From NCBI RefSeq assembly GCF_000280055.1, contig NZ_ALAB01000001.1, positions 124,001 to 188,000 of the forward strand: a DNA stretch of 64,000 nt. The letters run 5' to 3'. Every line of letters begins with the position of its first letter. Within the stretch, counting starts at the first letter, position 1. The position numbers and the translations under genes were made by a program. Source of the DNA: Alishewanella aestuarii B11. GTDB lineage: Bacteria; Pseudomonadota; Gammaproteobacteria; Enterobacterales; Alteromonadaceae. The notes under the pieces are model-generated. The model was not told the DNA's origin. It saw nothing but the letters and a program-made list of their open reading frames with translations, and did not search any database. Below are positions 9,691 to 18,106 of the stretch, one piece after another.

Positions 9691-10948
9691 AACAAACAGT
9701 AGACCAGCATGGGGGCTTCTTCAGCAGGATATCGTTGAGCTTTTGCGTGCTAAGTATTGGAACAATACGAAGACTTTAAAGGGCTTGCTTGGTGGTAACA
9801 AAGAGTTTCCGATACGGATATCTCTGAAGCCACCTAAAGGTAATGCAGTCCTGAATGATATTAAGCATTTTCAAGAGTTTATAGATTCTTGGAGATCTTT
9901 CTGTGAGCAGATTGAATATGAATCCTTAAAAGTCAAAGTCAGTTGGGATACCGTAAAATTTAGATCCCTTTCTGAGCAGAAAGTGCCAACTAGTGTGGCA
10001 ATACCAGATATCAGTTCGATTGCTCAAATGCTAGGTAGTGAACAAGAACGGCAGCTTATAGACTGGCAGAACAGAGTAGCATTTATCTTTGATTCACTCG
10101 CGGTAGAGCTTGCTAAACGAAGTGTCCACCCAATCAGGTCAGGTTATGAGCGTGAGTTATTCTCCGAACTCATTGGGAATCTGGAAGTCTTGTCCGATTT
10201 TAGCGATTCAGACTTGAAGTTGCTGGTTAAACTCATTCCACAGCTTCACAAGGGCATGGGGCGCGGATGTTATTTAAGGGCGCTTCCTGTCATATTTGTA
10301 GATACAAAATTTATAGAGAAAAATCTTAGGGTTATTGAGTCAGTTACCTCAGCCGTCTTGGATTGCTCTGTAAAAGAAATAGGGCTTTTAAGTTGGCTTG
10401 ATTGCAGGAATAAGCCAAAAGATTGGCTGTTAGTAAGGCCTTTATGCAAAAAAACTAAGGATTCCCTCAGAGGTTTGCCGCAGTTACGTCTGTCTTCAGA
10501 AACATTAATGGACTTTGAGTTGCCTGCTAAAAATATTCTTGTGATTGAGAATGAGCAGTCGTGCCTGTCTTTAGATAATATTCCTGACACGATAGCTGTG
10601 TCGGGAGGAGGCAAGAACGTTTCATGGATGAAGGCAAGTTGGCTCACCAGTAAGCGAGTTGCCTATTGGGGAGACATTGATTCTGAGGGGCTTGCCATAC
10701 TTAGTGATGTTCGTAGCAAGTTAAGTTCGATTATCCCATTGATGATGGATTCGGATACCGTTGAGGCTTACCGAGATAGAATGGTTGACGAGCCAGAATC
10801 GGTAACTCGAGAGCCTGTTGCATTGACTGACCGCGAGCTGATTCTCTTCAGAATGCTACGTAATGGTACTTTCGGCTGTACTCGTTTAGAGCAAGAGCGT
10901 TTACCTATCGATTTTGTTTATGAGAAACTTCGGTTGTGGGTCGGTTAA
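9683..10948 (+). CDS. jetD: Wadjet nuclease JetD (DUF3322/DUF2220, TOPRIM)
   Basis: JetD is the topoisomerase VI-like nuclease that cleaves DNA extruded by JetABC. The 421-residue protein has the N-terminal DUF3322 region followed by a TOPRIM fold: the acidic residue in ILVIENEQS (about residue 290) and the metal-binding D-x-D in WGDIDSEGL (about residue 331) are both present, so it should be catalytically competent. The ATG at 9683 overlaps the end of jetC; an upstream in-frame TTG at 9656 is less likely. It is the last gene of the operon; the island boundary follows within about 100 bases. Confidence 0.92.
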   Translation: MSETNSRPAWGLLQQDIVELLRAKYWNNTKTLKGLLGGNKEFPIRISLKPPKGNAVLNDIKHFQEFIDSWRSFCEQIEYESLKVKVSWDTVKFRSLSEQKVPTSVAIPDISSIAQMLGSEQERQLIDWQNRVAFIFDSLAVELAKRSVHPIRSGYERELFSELIGNLEVLSDFSDSDLKLLVKLIPQLHKGMGRGCYLRALPVIFVDTKFIEKNLRVIESVTSAVLDCSVKEIGLLSWLDCRNKPKDWLLVRPLCKKTKDSLRGLPQLRLSSETLMDFELPAKNILVIENEQSCLSLDNIPDTIAVSGGGKNVSWMKASWLTSKRVAYWGDIDSEGLAILSDVRSKLSSIIPLMMDSDTVEAYRDRMVDEPESVTREPVALTDRELILFRMLRNGTFGCTRLEQERLPIDFVYEKLRLWVG

Positions 10949-11010
10949 ATAGTTAAAAAATAAAAGTTGATTTAAAACAGATGTTTAACCATGTCCTGAT
11001 ATCATTTTAG

Positions 11011-11190
11011 ATCTATTTTGTCACTTATTGGGCGTTTGTCAAAACAATCGGCTATCCGATCAGTGCGATGGGAAAAATGGCAGCTCGCTGGGTACTGCGA
11101 GACGTCTATCAATATGACAGTGACGGTGTGCAGCAGCTATTTGAGCCAGCGCTGATAACACGCGACTCTGTACTGCCAGCACACCGTTAG
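11011..11190 (+). pseudogene. C-terminal remnant of a LacI/GalR-family regulator
   Basis: An open stretch with no start ends at a TAG at 11188. The translation from 11029 reads WAFVKTIGYPISAMGKMAAR, and 18 residues later LFEPALITRDSVLPAH. This matches the last 50 or so residues of LacI-family repressors, where a TxxxPxxxMGxxAARxL helix is followed by a strand ending in the conserved R-D-S. The N-terminal DNA-binding and sugar-binding parts are absent; upstream lies AT-rich sequence and then jetD. It is therefore the stub of a resident gene at the island edge. It is too short for a certain family call. Confidence 0.6.
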
Positions 11191-11202
11191 AGCACTGAGT
11201 TA

Positions 11203-12300
11203 TCAGCTGCCTGCTGGCCGGTAACGCGCCAGCCAGTGGGCATAAGGTGCCGGTAATACCGAGGCCGGGTTGTCGATTTGTAACTGCTGTGCTGCAACAT
11301 AGCTCCAGTGCGGATTAGCTAAATGCGCCCGGCCAATCATTACCAAGTCCATTTGACCGCTGGCCACGGCATTTTCTGCTAATTGTGGTGTGTCGATACC
11401 CCAGGATGAGGCTACCGGCAATGCGGCTTGTTGCTTCACTTGCCGGGCGATCGGGCCTAAGAATGCCGGCCCCCAAGGAATATTCGTTTCGGCAATAGTA
11501 AAGCCAACACTGACGTTTAGCAGATCCAGCCCCAGAGCTTTCATTTGCCGCGTCAGCTCAATCGATTCTTGCAGCGTTTCTTCGTCGTTGCCGTCAAACT
11601 CAATCACACCAAAGCGGGCCGTAAGTGGCAAATGTTCAGGCCAAACCGCGCGCACTGCTGCCACAGTTTCTAATAAAAAGCGACTGCGGCCGGCAAAGTC
11701 ACCGCCGTACTCGTCAGTACGCTGGTTGCTGTGTTTGGAGAAAAAGCTTTGCGCCAGATAGCCATGGGCAAAGTGCAGCTCTAACCACTCAAAGCCGGCT
11801 GCCAGCGCCCGTTTTGCTGCCGCTACATAATCGGCTTGCACCCGCTTGATATCGTCGATAGTCATAGCACGCGGTACTTTTGGTAAATGATGACCAAAAG
11901 CAACGGCCGATGGCGCGATAGTTTGCCAGCCTCGGCTATCGTCAGCGGCAATATGATCATCACCTTCCCAAGGCTTATTGGCACTGGCTTTACGGCCGGC
12001 ATGCGCCAGCTGAATGCCCGGTACACTGCCTGCGTCTTTAATGGCTTTTGCAATGGCCGCCATGCCCGCTTGCTGCTCATCTCGCCATAACCCGGTACAG
12101 CCTGGGGTAATACGTCCTTCCGGTGCAACACCGGTAGCCTCGACAATCACCAGGCCTGCGCCACCGCGGGCCAGTGAGGTGTAATGGGCCAAATGCCAAT
12201 CGGTAGTAAAGCCATCTACGGCGCTATACTGGCACATCGGCGGAATGGCGATGCGGTTACGTAAGGTGACACTTTTTAAATTAAAGGGGCAAACCTTTAA
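11203..12300 (-). pseudogene. Old yellow enzyme (YqjM-like NADH:flavin oxidoreductase), lost its start codon
   Basis: The gene encodes an FMN-dependent ene-reductase of the YqjM type; the barrel is present, with ELHFAHGYLAQSFFSKHSNQ containing the substrate/flavin His and the FGVIEFDG strand. The first ATG in frame (12237) would begin at MCQYSA, which is in the middle of the first flavin-binding strand. Upstream codons still encode good family sequence (PFNLKSVTLRNRIAIPPM), then the match stops near 12290 and the frame runs to a stop at 12372 with no ATG, GTG or TTG. The upstream DNA is instead the truncated divergent LysR gene. Only about five residues plus the start and promoter are missing. 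It could be sequence error, but a deletion explains both genes. Confidence 0.65.
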
Positions 12301-12754
12301 ACCGGACGATCCCCGGTTATATGCTGAAGAAATTGCCGAAGAGCCGCTGGAGCTGGTATACCCTGCGGGTTACCAAGTGCGGGAATGGCAGGATTTACAG
12401 CGCTTAGGCTTTATTAACCATCCCGATGGCAAAGCGATGGCGACCCGTTTGCTTAGCCGGCATTTTCCGGCTAATCCGGGGGTAACAACCTTGCCCTGCA
12501 AGGGCTACAGCAATCAGGTAAGTTTGCTACTGCAGCCGGTGGCTCTGGGCTTAGGCTTTACCGTGGTCCCCCGTTATGCACGGCAGGCGTTTGCTGCCCA
12601 AGATAAGATTGCCGTATTGCAATGTGGCCAGCCGGTAATCGATACGCTATGGGCAATTTATCGCGCCGAGTGGCCGTTAAATGCCCGTTGCCGGCTGGTA
12701 CTGGAGCGGATCCGCAGTACTCTCAACCAAGCTGCCGCCAGTCAAATTCAGTAA
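12301..12754 (+). pseudogene. LysR-family regulator, C-terminal half of substrate-binding domain only
   Basis: The frame from about 12301 (DDPRLYAEEIAEEPLELV) to the stop encodes the second part of a LysR effector-binding domain, including the typical LLLQPVALGLGFTVVPRY segment. The helix-turn-helix and roughly the first 165-170 residues of a normal 300-residue LysR are missing. The frame can be extended upstream to an ATG at 12245, but that part is simply the antisense of the old-yellow-enzyme N-terminus and is not LysR sequence. LysR genes commonly lie divergent to OYE genes, so this is the old regulator left by the deletion. Its 3' end overlaps the convergent HAD gene by 32 bases. Confidence 0.7.
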
Positions 12755-13370
12755 AACAGCGAGTTTTATAATCGGCAATGGCAAATTTGCTGTGCTGCCA
12801 TTCATGTGCAGCGGGAATGGCGACCACTGTCATCCCCGCGGCTTTGGCAGCCGTTACACCGGCAAAGGAATCTTCAAAGACCAGACACTGCTCTGGTGCT
12901 ACGTCAAGCTTACTGGCCGCTAGCAGATAAATATCCGGCGCCGGCTTACCGCGACTGACCAGCTCTAAATGGCAGTGCGCCTGAAAATACTGCCGGATTT
13001 GTAGCCGCTGTAAGGTGGTATCCAGCAGCAGCTTCGGCGAGTTGGTGGCGACGGCCATCTTGAGCTGACGCCGTGCATTTTCAGCCAGCAGCGCCAGTAA
13101 GCCGGTTTTCGGTTCGCCGCTGCTGGCGACGCCAGAGGCAACAAAGTCGATAATTTGTTGATGTACCTGCTCCGGGCTAAGTACGGGCCAGGGTTGATGC
13201 TGATACCAGTGCGCGATGACCGCAGCCGTGGTAAGGCCGGTACTTTGTAGTAGTGGTGGCCGGCTAAAATCGACACCCAGCCCACCGAGAATTTGCTGTT
13301 CGGCCTGATGCCAAAGTGGCTCAGAGTCGATCAGCACACCGTCCATATCAAAGATAACTGCCTGAAACAT
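12723..13370 (-). CDS. HAD-superfamily sugar phosphatase (HxpB/YniC-like)
   Basis: This 215-residue hydrolase of the HAD beta-phosphoglucomutase-like subfamily probably dephosphorylates hexitol or deoxyhexose phosphates. The nucleophile and acid aspartates are in DMDGVLIDS near the N-terminus, motif II Thr/Ser in VATNS (about residue 112), the motif III lysine in SRGKPAPDIY (about 147) and the motif IV acidic residue in VFEDSFAG (about 170); all are intact. The cap domain lies between motifs I and II. It is separate from the two-component genes upstream by 91 bases and overlaps the LysR remnant at its 3' end. Confidence 0.85.
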   Translation of the reverse strand: MFQAVIFDMDGVLIDSEPLWHQAEQQILGGLGVDFSRPPLLQSTGLTTAAVIAHWYQHQPWPVLSPEQVHQQIIDFVASGVASSGEPKTGLLALLAENARRQLKMAVATNSPKLLLDTTLQRLQIRQYFQAHCHLELVSRGKPAPDIYLLAASKLDVAPEQCLVFEDSFAGVTAAKAAGMTVVAIPAAHEWQHSKFAIADYKTRCFTEFDWRQLG

Positions 13371-13461
13371 TATTGCTCCGTTGTGATAATTGACCGGATC
13401 AAAAGCAAGCAGGCAGATTACATCGTCACCGCTTGCTATTCCAGAGTTCTATCACGGCGAG

Positions 13462-14058
13462 TTACAGCCAACCTTTTTGCCGCGCAATGCGCGCGGCATC
13501 AATGCGGTTAGCCGCGTTAAGTTTGCTGATGGCTTCCGACAAGTAATTGCGAGCTGTGCCTTCGGCAATATACAGTGCCGCGGCAATTTCGCTGGTGCTT
13601 TTGCCCTCAGCCGCTAACCGCAGTGCCTGGCGCTCTTTCTCGGTTAACGGGTCCTGCTCGCCTAGTGAATTTAGTAACAGCTCACTGTCGACGACCTTTT
13701 TGCCTGCCATTACCTGTTGCATCGCCTGCACCAGCTGTTCGACCGGCGCATCTTTTAATAAAAAGCCGCCGACACCGGCATCCATCGCCCGTTTTACATA
13801 ACCAGCGCGACCGAAGGTGGTAATAATCACTACCTTGGTCGCCAGCTTTTGCTGTTGTACATACTGCGCCAGTTCAATACCGCTGGCGCCTGGCATTTCG
13901 ATATCGGTGAGCAGCATATCAAAGCTGTGTTGCTTTAGCTGTTGTAAGGCTGCATGACCATCCACTGCTTCCGTAACCTGTATATTGGCCTCTAAGCGCA
14001 GTAAAGTGGCTAAGGCAGTACGTACCATTGCCTGATCTTCAGCCAGTAAAATATTCAT
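13462..14058 (-). CDS. NarL/LuxR-type response regulator (DesR-like)
   Basis: The 198-residue regulator has a receiver domain (phospho-acceptor Asp in LLTDIEMPG at about residue 52, acidic pair EDQ near the N-terminus, switch Thr in IITTF, Lys in LLKDAPV) and a C-terminal LuxR helix-turn-helix (about 140-195, TEKERQALRLAAEGKSTSEIA). It overlaps the histidine kinase gene by 4 bases (ATGA), so the pair is co-transcribed and co-translated. The system is divergent from the hydrolase/ABC operon at 15409-18013, its likely target. Confidence 0.9.
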   Translation of the reverse strand: MNILLAEDQAMVRTALATLLRLEANIQVTEAVDGHAALQQLKQHSFDMLLTDIEMPGASGIELAQYVQQQKLATKVVIITTFGRAGYVKRAMDAGVGGFLLKDAPVEQLVQAMQQVMAGKKVVDSELLLNSLGEQDPLTEKERQALRLAAEGKSTSEIAAALYIAEGTARNYLSEAISKLNAANRIDAARIARQKGWL

Positions 14059-15131
14059 AGCGGCTCCTGTAGCGGTAACTCAATGATAGCCCTAAAGCCA
14101 GAGCCGTGTTCTAACGTTAACTGTGCGCCAATCGCGGCAAGGCGCTGCCGCAGGCCGGTTAAACCGTTGCCTTCTTTGAATGCTGCGGCTTTGCCGTTGT
14201 CGGTTAGTTGCAGCTGTAAGCGATGGTTGTTTTGCATAAAACCTAATTGACAGCTATCGCCCTGGCTGTGACGCATAATATTAGTAACGAGCTCGGTCAG
14301 CGCCAGAATTAAAGTGGTTTCACGGCGGCTATCCAGCTGTGGGATCTCACCGCTCAGTTCGACTTGAAAGCCGGCATCACGTAAGCGCGACAGCAGTTTC
14401 GCCACTTCGGCAGTTAACCCCTGATGTTTAAAACCAGAGACACTTTGTCGCACCTGACTTAACGCATCACGGGCGATAGCGCTAAGTTCGGTCAGTTGCT
14501 GCTGTGCTGCCTCTGCTTGCTGGCGTGCCAGCAGTTTTTCCGCCAAATCAGCTTTTAAAATAATGCTCGACAGGGTGTGCCCTAAGATATCGTGCAGATC
14601 ACGGCCAATACGCTCACGCTCCACCATGGCGGCCAGTTGCTTGATTTCATCGGCACTTCGCTGCTCTTGCAAGCGTTTGCGCATCGTTTGTTGCTCAATC
14701 CAACCTAAAAAACTGACCCCAAGTACAATAGGCACACCAATATGCAAAAAATGTGGCCAGTGAATGGTTAGGGTTAAATCGAGGATAACCAGCAAGGCGA
14801 TCAGGGCAGCGATGGCCGCCAGGTAACGATTTGATGGATTGGCATAACCGATAAAAAAGCCAGCATAGGAAAACATCGCGATAGAGCCGGGGTTAATGGG
14901 GGTGATAAGGCTGGCTATAGCAATAATACCAAGGGTGGGTTTCAGCATTTCCCGGCGAGTGCAGCTGTACGCCCAAAAGTAGCAATACAGAAAACCCATT
15001 AGCGCCACGGCCATCAACAGATACTGCCACCACAGAAAACGGACAGTAAACAGCGGAATAAAGAAAAAAACCAGATTAAACAAGTAAACCCAACTGAGCT
15101 TTTTTTGCAGTTGATCATCTTGTGGTGTCAT
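14055..15131 (-). CDS. DesK-like sensor histidine kinase
   Basis: This 358-residue membrane histidine kinase has five or six N-terminal transmembrane segments (about residues 15-155) with almost no periplasmic loop, a short coiled linker, the HisKA_3 phosphorylation box RDLHDILGH (His near residue 181) and an HATPase domain with the N box ALTELVTNIMRHS and G boxes near DNGKAAAF and EGNGLTGLR. DesK-type kinases without a large sensor domain respond to membrane state or to cell-envelope-active compounds. Its partner regulator is the overlapping downstream gene. The ABC exporter across the intergenic region is the likely regulated output. Confidence 0.9.
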   Translation of the reverse strand: MTPQDDQLQKKLSWVYLFNLVFFFIPLFTVRFLWWQYLLMAVALMGFLYCYFWAYSCTRREMLKPTLGIIAIASLITPINPGSIAMFSYAGFFIGYANPSNRYLAAIAALIALLVILDLTLTIHWPHFLHIGVPIVLGVSFLGWIEQQTMRKRLQEQRSADEIKQLAAMVERERIGRDLHDILGHTLSSIILKADLAEKLLARQQAEAAQQQLTELSAIARDALSQVRQSVSGFKHQGLTAEVAKLLSRLRDAGFQVELSGEIPQLDSRRETTLILALTELVTNIMRHSQGDSCQLGFMQNNHRLQLQLTDNGKAAAFKEGNGLTGLRQRLAAIGAQLTLEHGSGFRAIIELPLQEPL

Positions 15132-15266
15132 AGGCGCCTGTCCAATGTGATGACTGTGCTCTGCGTTGTTGCTTGCCGAGGCAATGCAAAGACGATGTTA
15201 TGTTTTGCAGGTTACGCTGCAAAACGCAGAGTCACAGTGTAGCGACTTTATGCTGCAGAGCAAAAG

Positions 15267-15375
15267 TGACAAAGATCATCTCTTCTAATGGCGATTGTCA
15301 TCGTCATTTCCTGACAAGCGTTACCTGTGCGCTTGCTGGTTTGCCCCTAAACTGGTTGTCATCAGCTTGTCATCA
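15267..15375. promoter_or_regulatory. Repeated TTGTCATC/TGACAA elements between desKR-like genes and the ABC operon
   Basis: The 277-base divergent region carries TTGTCATCA twice in direct orientation exactly 11 bases apart (15356-15364 and 15367-15375), just upstream of the hydrolase gene. An inverted pair TTGTCA (15295-15300) / TGACAA (15312-15317) and another TGACAA (15267-15272) lie further up. One helical turn between direct half-sites is typical for a dimeric response regulator. These are candidate binding sites for the DesR-like protein; the assignment is inferred from position. Confidence 0.45.
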
Positions 15376-15408
15376 CAAGCCTAAACAACCACATTATCGG
15401 AGCATGAT

Positions 15409-16353
15409 ATGAACCAGTCTAACACCGTAAAACAACGCAATACTTTCACCAGAATGACAGTCTGTGCTGTATTGCTACAGCTGGGTTTAAGTACCGCAAC
15501 GTTCAGCTTGCCAATTGTTGTCGCGGCCGCGGTGAATGAGCAATCGCAATCAGCTTGTACTTGTTTTGAGGTTACCGTAGTCGGCCAAGGGCCGGCAGTA
15601 TTGCTTATCCCTGGATTAGCGTCTTCCGCTGACGTTTGGCAAAGTACCGTTGATGCTTTAAAAGGCAATTACCAGCTGCATATCTTTACGCTGGCCGGTT
15701 TCGCCGGGGTAAAACCCCTTTCCGCTGAGGCGTGGGGGCAAAGTTATTTAGTCACGCAACAGCAGGCCATTCTCGATTACATTCAACGCCAGCAATTAAC
15801 CAAACCAGTTGTGATAGGCCATTCGTTGGGCGGTTATCTGGCATTAGCGCTGGCGAGCAGTGCGCCAGAGCAAATCGGTGGCGCCATTAATGTCGATGGC
15901 TTACCCGCCTTAGGGGTGCTGTTTGCGGAAAGTGCCGCGCGTAACACCGACCAACCGCAAGCCGCCCCAGCCAGTTTTGACCCTATGCTGATGGCTAAAG
16001 GTATGGCAAATAATGAAAGCTGGCATCAGCGAATCGTCAATGACATGTTCCGTTCAGACGGCATGACTTCAGGCCGCGTGATGGGCGAGCTGATGCAGGC
16101 AGACTTAAGGCCCCAATTAGCTGCGCTGCAGGTGCCGGTTCTTACGCTAGGCGCGTTACAGAATGGCGCGCCTTACAGCACACCGCAACAAGTGCAAGCG
16201 AATTATGAAAAGCAGTTGGCGAATGCCCCGACACAGTTTCATCGCTTTGCGTTCGCAGCAGACGCTAAGCATTTTATTATGGCCGATGCGCCTGCATGGC
16301 TAAATCAGCAGATTAGTCAGTTCCTGCAAGTTCACGCTGTGAGTGGGGAGTAA
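15409..16353 (+). CDS. Exported alpha/beta hydrolase
   Basis: This 314-residue hydrolase has a long N-terminal signal-like segment (about residues 15-45, hydrophobic, ending AAAV) and an alpha/beta-hydrolase fold. The nucleophile elbow is GHSLGG (Ser near residue 141), the oxyanion strand is LIPGLASSADVW and the catalytic His is in DAKHFIMAD close to the C-terminus. The substrate is unknown. It starts 6 bases after an AGC-rich weak Shine-Dalgarno and is followed after 2 bases by the ABC ATPase gene, so it belongs to the ABC operon; an envelope stress or antimicrobial-detoxifying role would fit the DesKR context but is a guess. Confidence 0.82.
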   Translation: MNQSNTVKQRNTFTRMTVCAVLLQLGLSTATFSLPIVVAAAVNEQSQSACTCFEVTVVGQGPAVLLIPGLASSADVWQSTVDALKGNYQLHIFTLAGFAGVKPLSAEAWGQSYLVTQQQAILDYIQRQQLTKPVVIGHSLGGYLALALASSAPEQIGGAINVDGLPALGVLFAESAARNTDQPQAAPASFDPMLMAKGMANNESWHQRIVNDMFRSDGMTSGRVMGELMQADLRPQLAALQVPVLTLGALQNGAPYSTPQQVQANYEKQLANAPTQFHRFAFAADAKHFIMADAPAWLNQQISQFLQVHAVSGE

Positions 16354-16355
16354 CG

Positions 16356-17273
16356 ATGATGCGCGCACTTACCGTAAACAATCTTCATAAAGCTTATGCA
16401 GGGACTACGGTGCTAGCTGGCGTAGATTTGACGCTGGATGCGGGTGAGGTACTGTGTGTACTTGGCCCGAATGGTGCCGGCAAAACCACCTTAATCTCAA
16501 CCTTATTAGGGTTGGTGAATGCCGATAGTGGCGAAATCCACCTGCTTGGAAAACCGCAACTCGGTATGACGCGCAGTCAAGCATTACGCCAGCAGCTTGG
16601 CGTGATGATGCAAATTGGCAGTTTAAGCGCCAATCTAAGCGTGTATGAGCAGTGTGATTTATTTAGCAGCTATTATGCACAAGGCTATAGCGCCGCTGAG
16701 CTGGTGGCGCTTGCCGGATTGGAGGCGCAGACAAAACAACGTTTTGGTCGTTTATCCGGTGGGCAAAAACAGCGACTCCTGTTTGCCCTCGCCTTAGCGG
16801 GAAAACCGCAGCTGGTGTTTTTGGATGAACCGACCTTGGGGATGGATGTTGAGGCGCGGCAGGCATTATGGCAACAGGTGAAACAGCTCAGACAACAGGG
16901 CGTTGCAGTGGTATTAACTACGCACTATCTGGAAGAAGCCGAACAATTAGCCGATAGCATTGCCGTGCTGCATCAAGGCCGAATTGTTGCAAAGGGCAGC
17001 CCAAGCGAACTTAAAGCCTTAATGCAGTATAAAGTGGTGCGCTGTCACAGTCGCTTAACAGATGCGGAGCTGGCGCTATTACCGGCAGTATTGCAAGTTA
17101 GCCGTGAGCAACAGCTGATCACCTTACATAGCCACCATGCTGAGCAAACCGTGCGTGCTTTACTTCAGATAGATCAGTGGGTGACAGATTTAGAAGTGCG
17201 ACCCGTTGCCTTAGAGCAAGCCTTTTTACACCTTACCCAAACCCCTGCAACGCAACAGGAGCAAGCCGCATGA
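16356..17273 (+). CDS. ABC-2 type exporter ATP-binding protein
   Basis: The cytoplasmic ATPase of a two-gene ABC-2 exporter, 305 residues. Walker A (GPNGAGKTT, about residue 38), the Q loop, the ABC signature (LSGGQKQR, about residue 133), Walker B (LVFLDEPTLGMD, about 150) and the H-loop His (TTHYLEEAE) are complete. The roughly 90-residue C-terminal extension after the ATPase core is usual in drug and antibiotic exporters of this type. The start is one of two consecutive ATG codons. Its stop overlaps the permease start by 4 bases (ATGA). Confidence 0.92.
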   Translation: MMRALTVNNLHKAYAGTTVLAGVDLTLDAGEVLCVLGPNGAGKTTLISTLLGLVNADSGEIHLLGKPQLGMTRSQALRQQLGVMMQIGSLSANLSVYEQCDLFSSYYAQGYSAAELVALAGLEAQTKQRFGRLSGGQKQRLLFALALAGKPQLVFLDEPTLGMDVEARQALWQQVKQLRQQGVAVVLTTHYLEEAEQLADSIAVLHQGRIVAKGSPSELKALMQYKVVRCHSRLTDAELALLPAVLQVSREQQLITLHSHHAEQTVRALLQIDQWVTDLEVRPVALEQAFLHLTQTPATQQEQAA

Positions 17274-18013
17274 ACACCGTAGCTATCTATCGAAAAGAAG
17301 CCTGGTACGATCTGCTGAGCATTTTGCGTACCCCGGCTTTTGTCATTCCTTCCTTAGCTTTTCCGGTGGTGTTCTATGTATTTTTTGGTGTGCTGTTTAA
17401 CAGCGGCGGCGCGAGCGCCTATATGTTGGTGACCTATGGTTGCTTTGGTATTATGGGTCCGGCCATGTTTAATTTTGCCATCAATATTGCCAGTGACCGC
17501 GCGCACGGCTGGCTTACTTTAAAGCGCTTGTCGCCCATGCCTGTGCCTGCCTATTTATTGGCTAAATTTATTACTGCACTGATGTTCTCGTTAGTGATTA
17601 TTGGGCTGCTTTTTACGTTAGCTGTATTGTTTGCTGGAGTAAAGTTAGCACCAAGCCAATGGGTATTGTTGGCCGGAATATTACTCTTAGGCACCTTACC
17701 GTTTGCTTTAATCGGTTTGATTTTGGGGTTAACACTGAGTGATAAAGCGGCACCTGCGGTAGTTAATCTGGTGTATTTACCCATGGCGCTGTTATCCGGC
17801 CTATGGTTTCCAGTCAATATGCTGCCTGCGCTGCTGCAGCAAGCCAGCTGGGTTTGGCCAAGCTACCATTTGTCGCAAGTGGGGTTAAAAGTGGTGGGCA
17901 TGGATCAGGGTTATGCACTGTGGATCCATTTGTCAGCACTGACTTTTAGTAGCCTACTGCTTACTATCATCGCTTATTGGGCTTTTCAACGCCTCGGCGC
18001 AGCCAAAGCGTAG
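17270..18013 (+). CDS. ABC-2 type exporter permease
   Basis: The membrane partner of the preceding ATPase, 247 residues with about six transmembrane helices and the ABC-2 signature region PMALLSGLWFPVNMLP between helices 5 and 6. The ATG at 17270 overlaps the ATPase stop; a longer frame starting at 17177 only reads the ATPase gene out of frame. This type of exporter moves peptides, drugs or lipids outward; the cargo cannot be read from sequence. The operon ends here. Confidence 0.9.
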   Translation: MNTVAIYRKEAWYDLLSILRTPAFVIPSLAFPVVFYVFFGVLFNSGGASAYMLVTYGCFGIMGPAMFNFAINIASDRAHGWLTLKRLSPMPVPAYLLAKFITALMFSLVIIGLLFTLAVLFAGVKLAPSQWVLLAGILLLGTLPFALIGLILGLTLSDKAAPAVVNLVYLPMALLSGLWFPVNMLPALLQQASWVWPSYHLSQVGLKVVGMDQGYALWIHLSALTFSSLLLTIIAYWAFQRLGAAKA

Positions 18014-18070
18014 GCTGTTTCCGGGCACTTTCAGAAAGCAGCTGCAGCCATTTACGGTCTTAAGATTATA

Positions 18071-18102
18071 CTCAACCTGTCGTCCCAACCCGGCAGGTTG
18101 AG
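18071..18102. terminator. Hairpin between convergent genes
   Basis: CTCAACCTG and CAGGTTGAG form a 9-base stem around a 14-base loop that can pair further. It sits between the ABC permease stop and the convergent stop at 18107. There is no clear T run, so it is a weak terminator candidate. Confidence 0.45.
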
Positions 18103-18106
18103 CCGC

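Noticed and set aside
12245-12300. N-terminal extension of the LysR frame as real protein.
   Set aside because: This stretch is the exact antisense of conserved old-yellow-enzyme codons, so the LysR part begins later.
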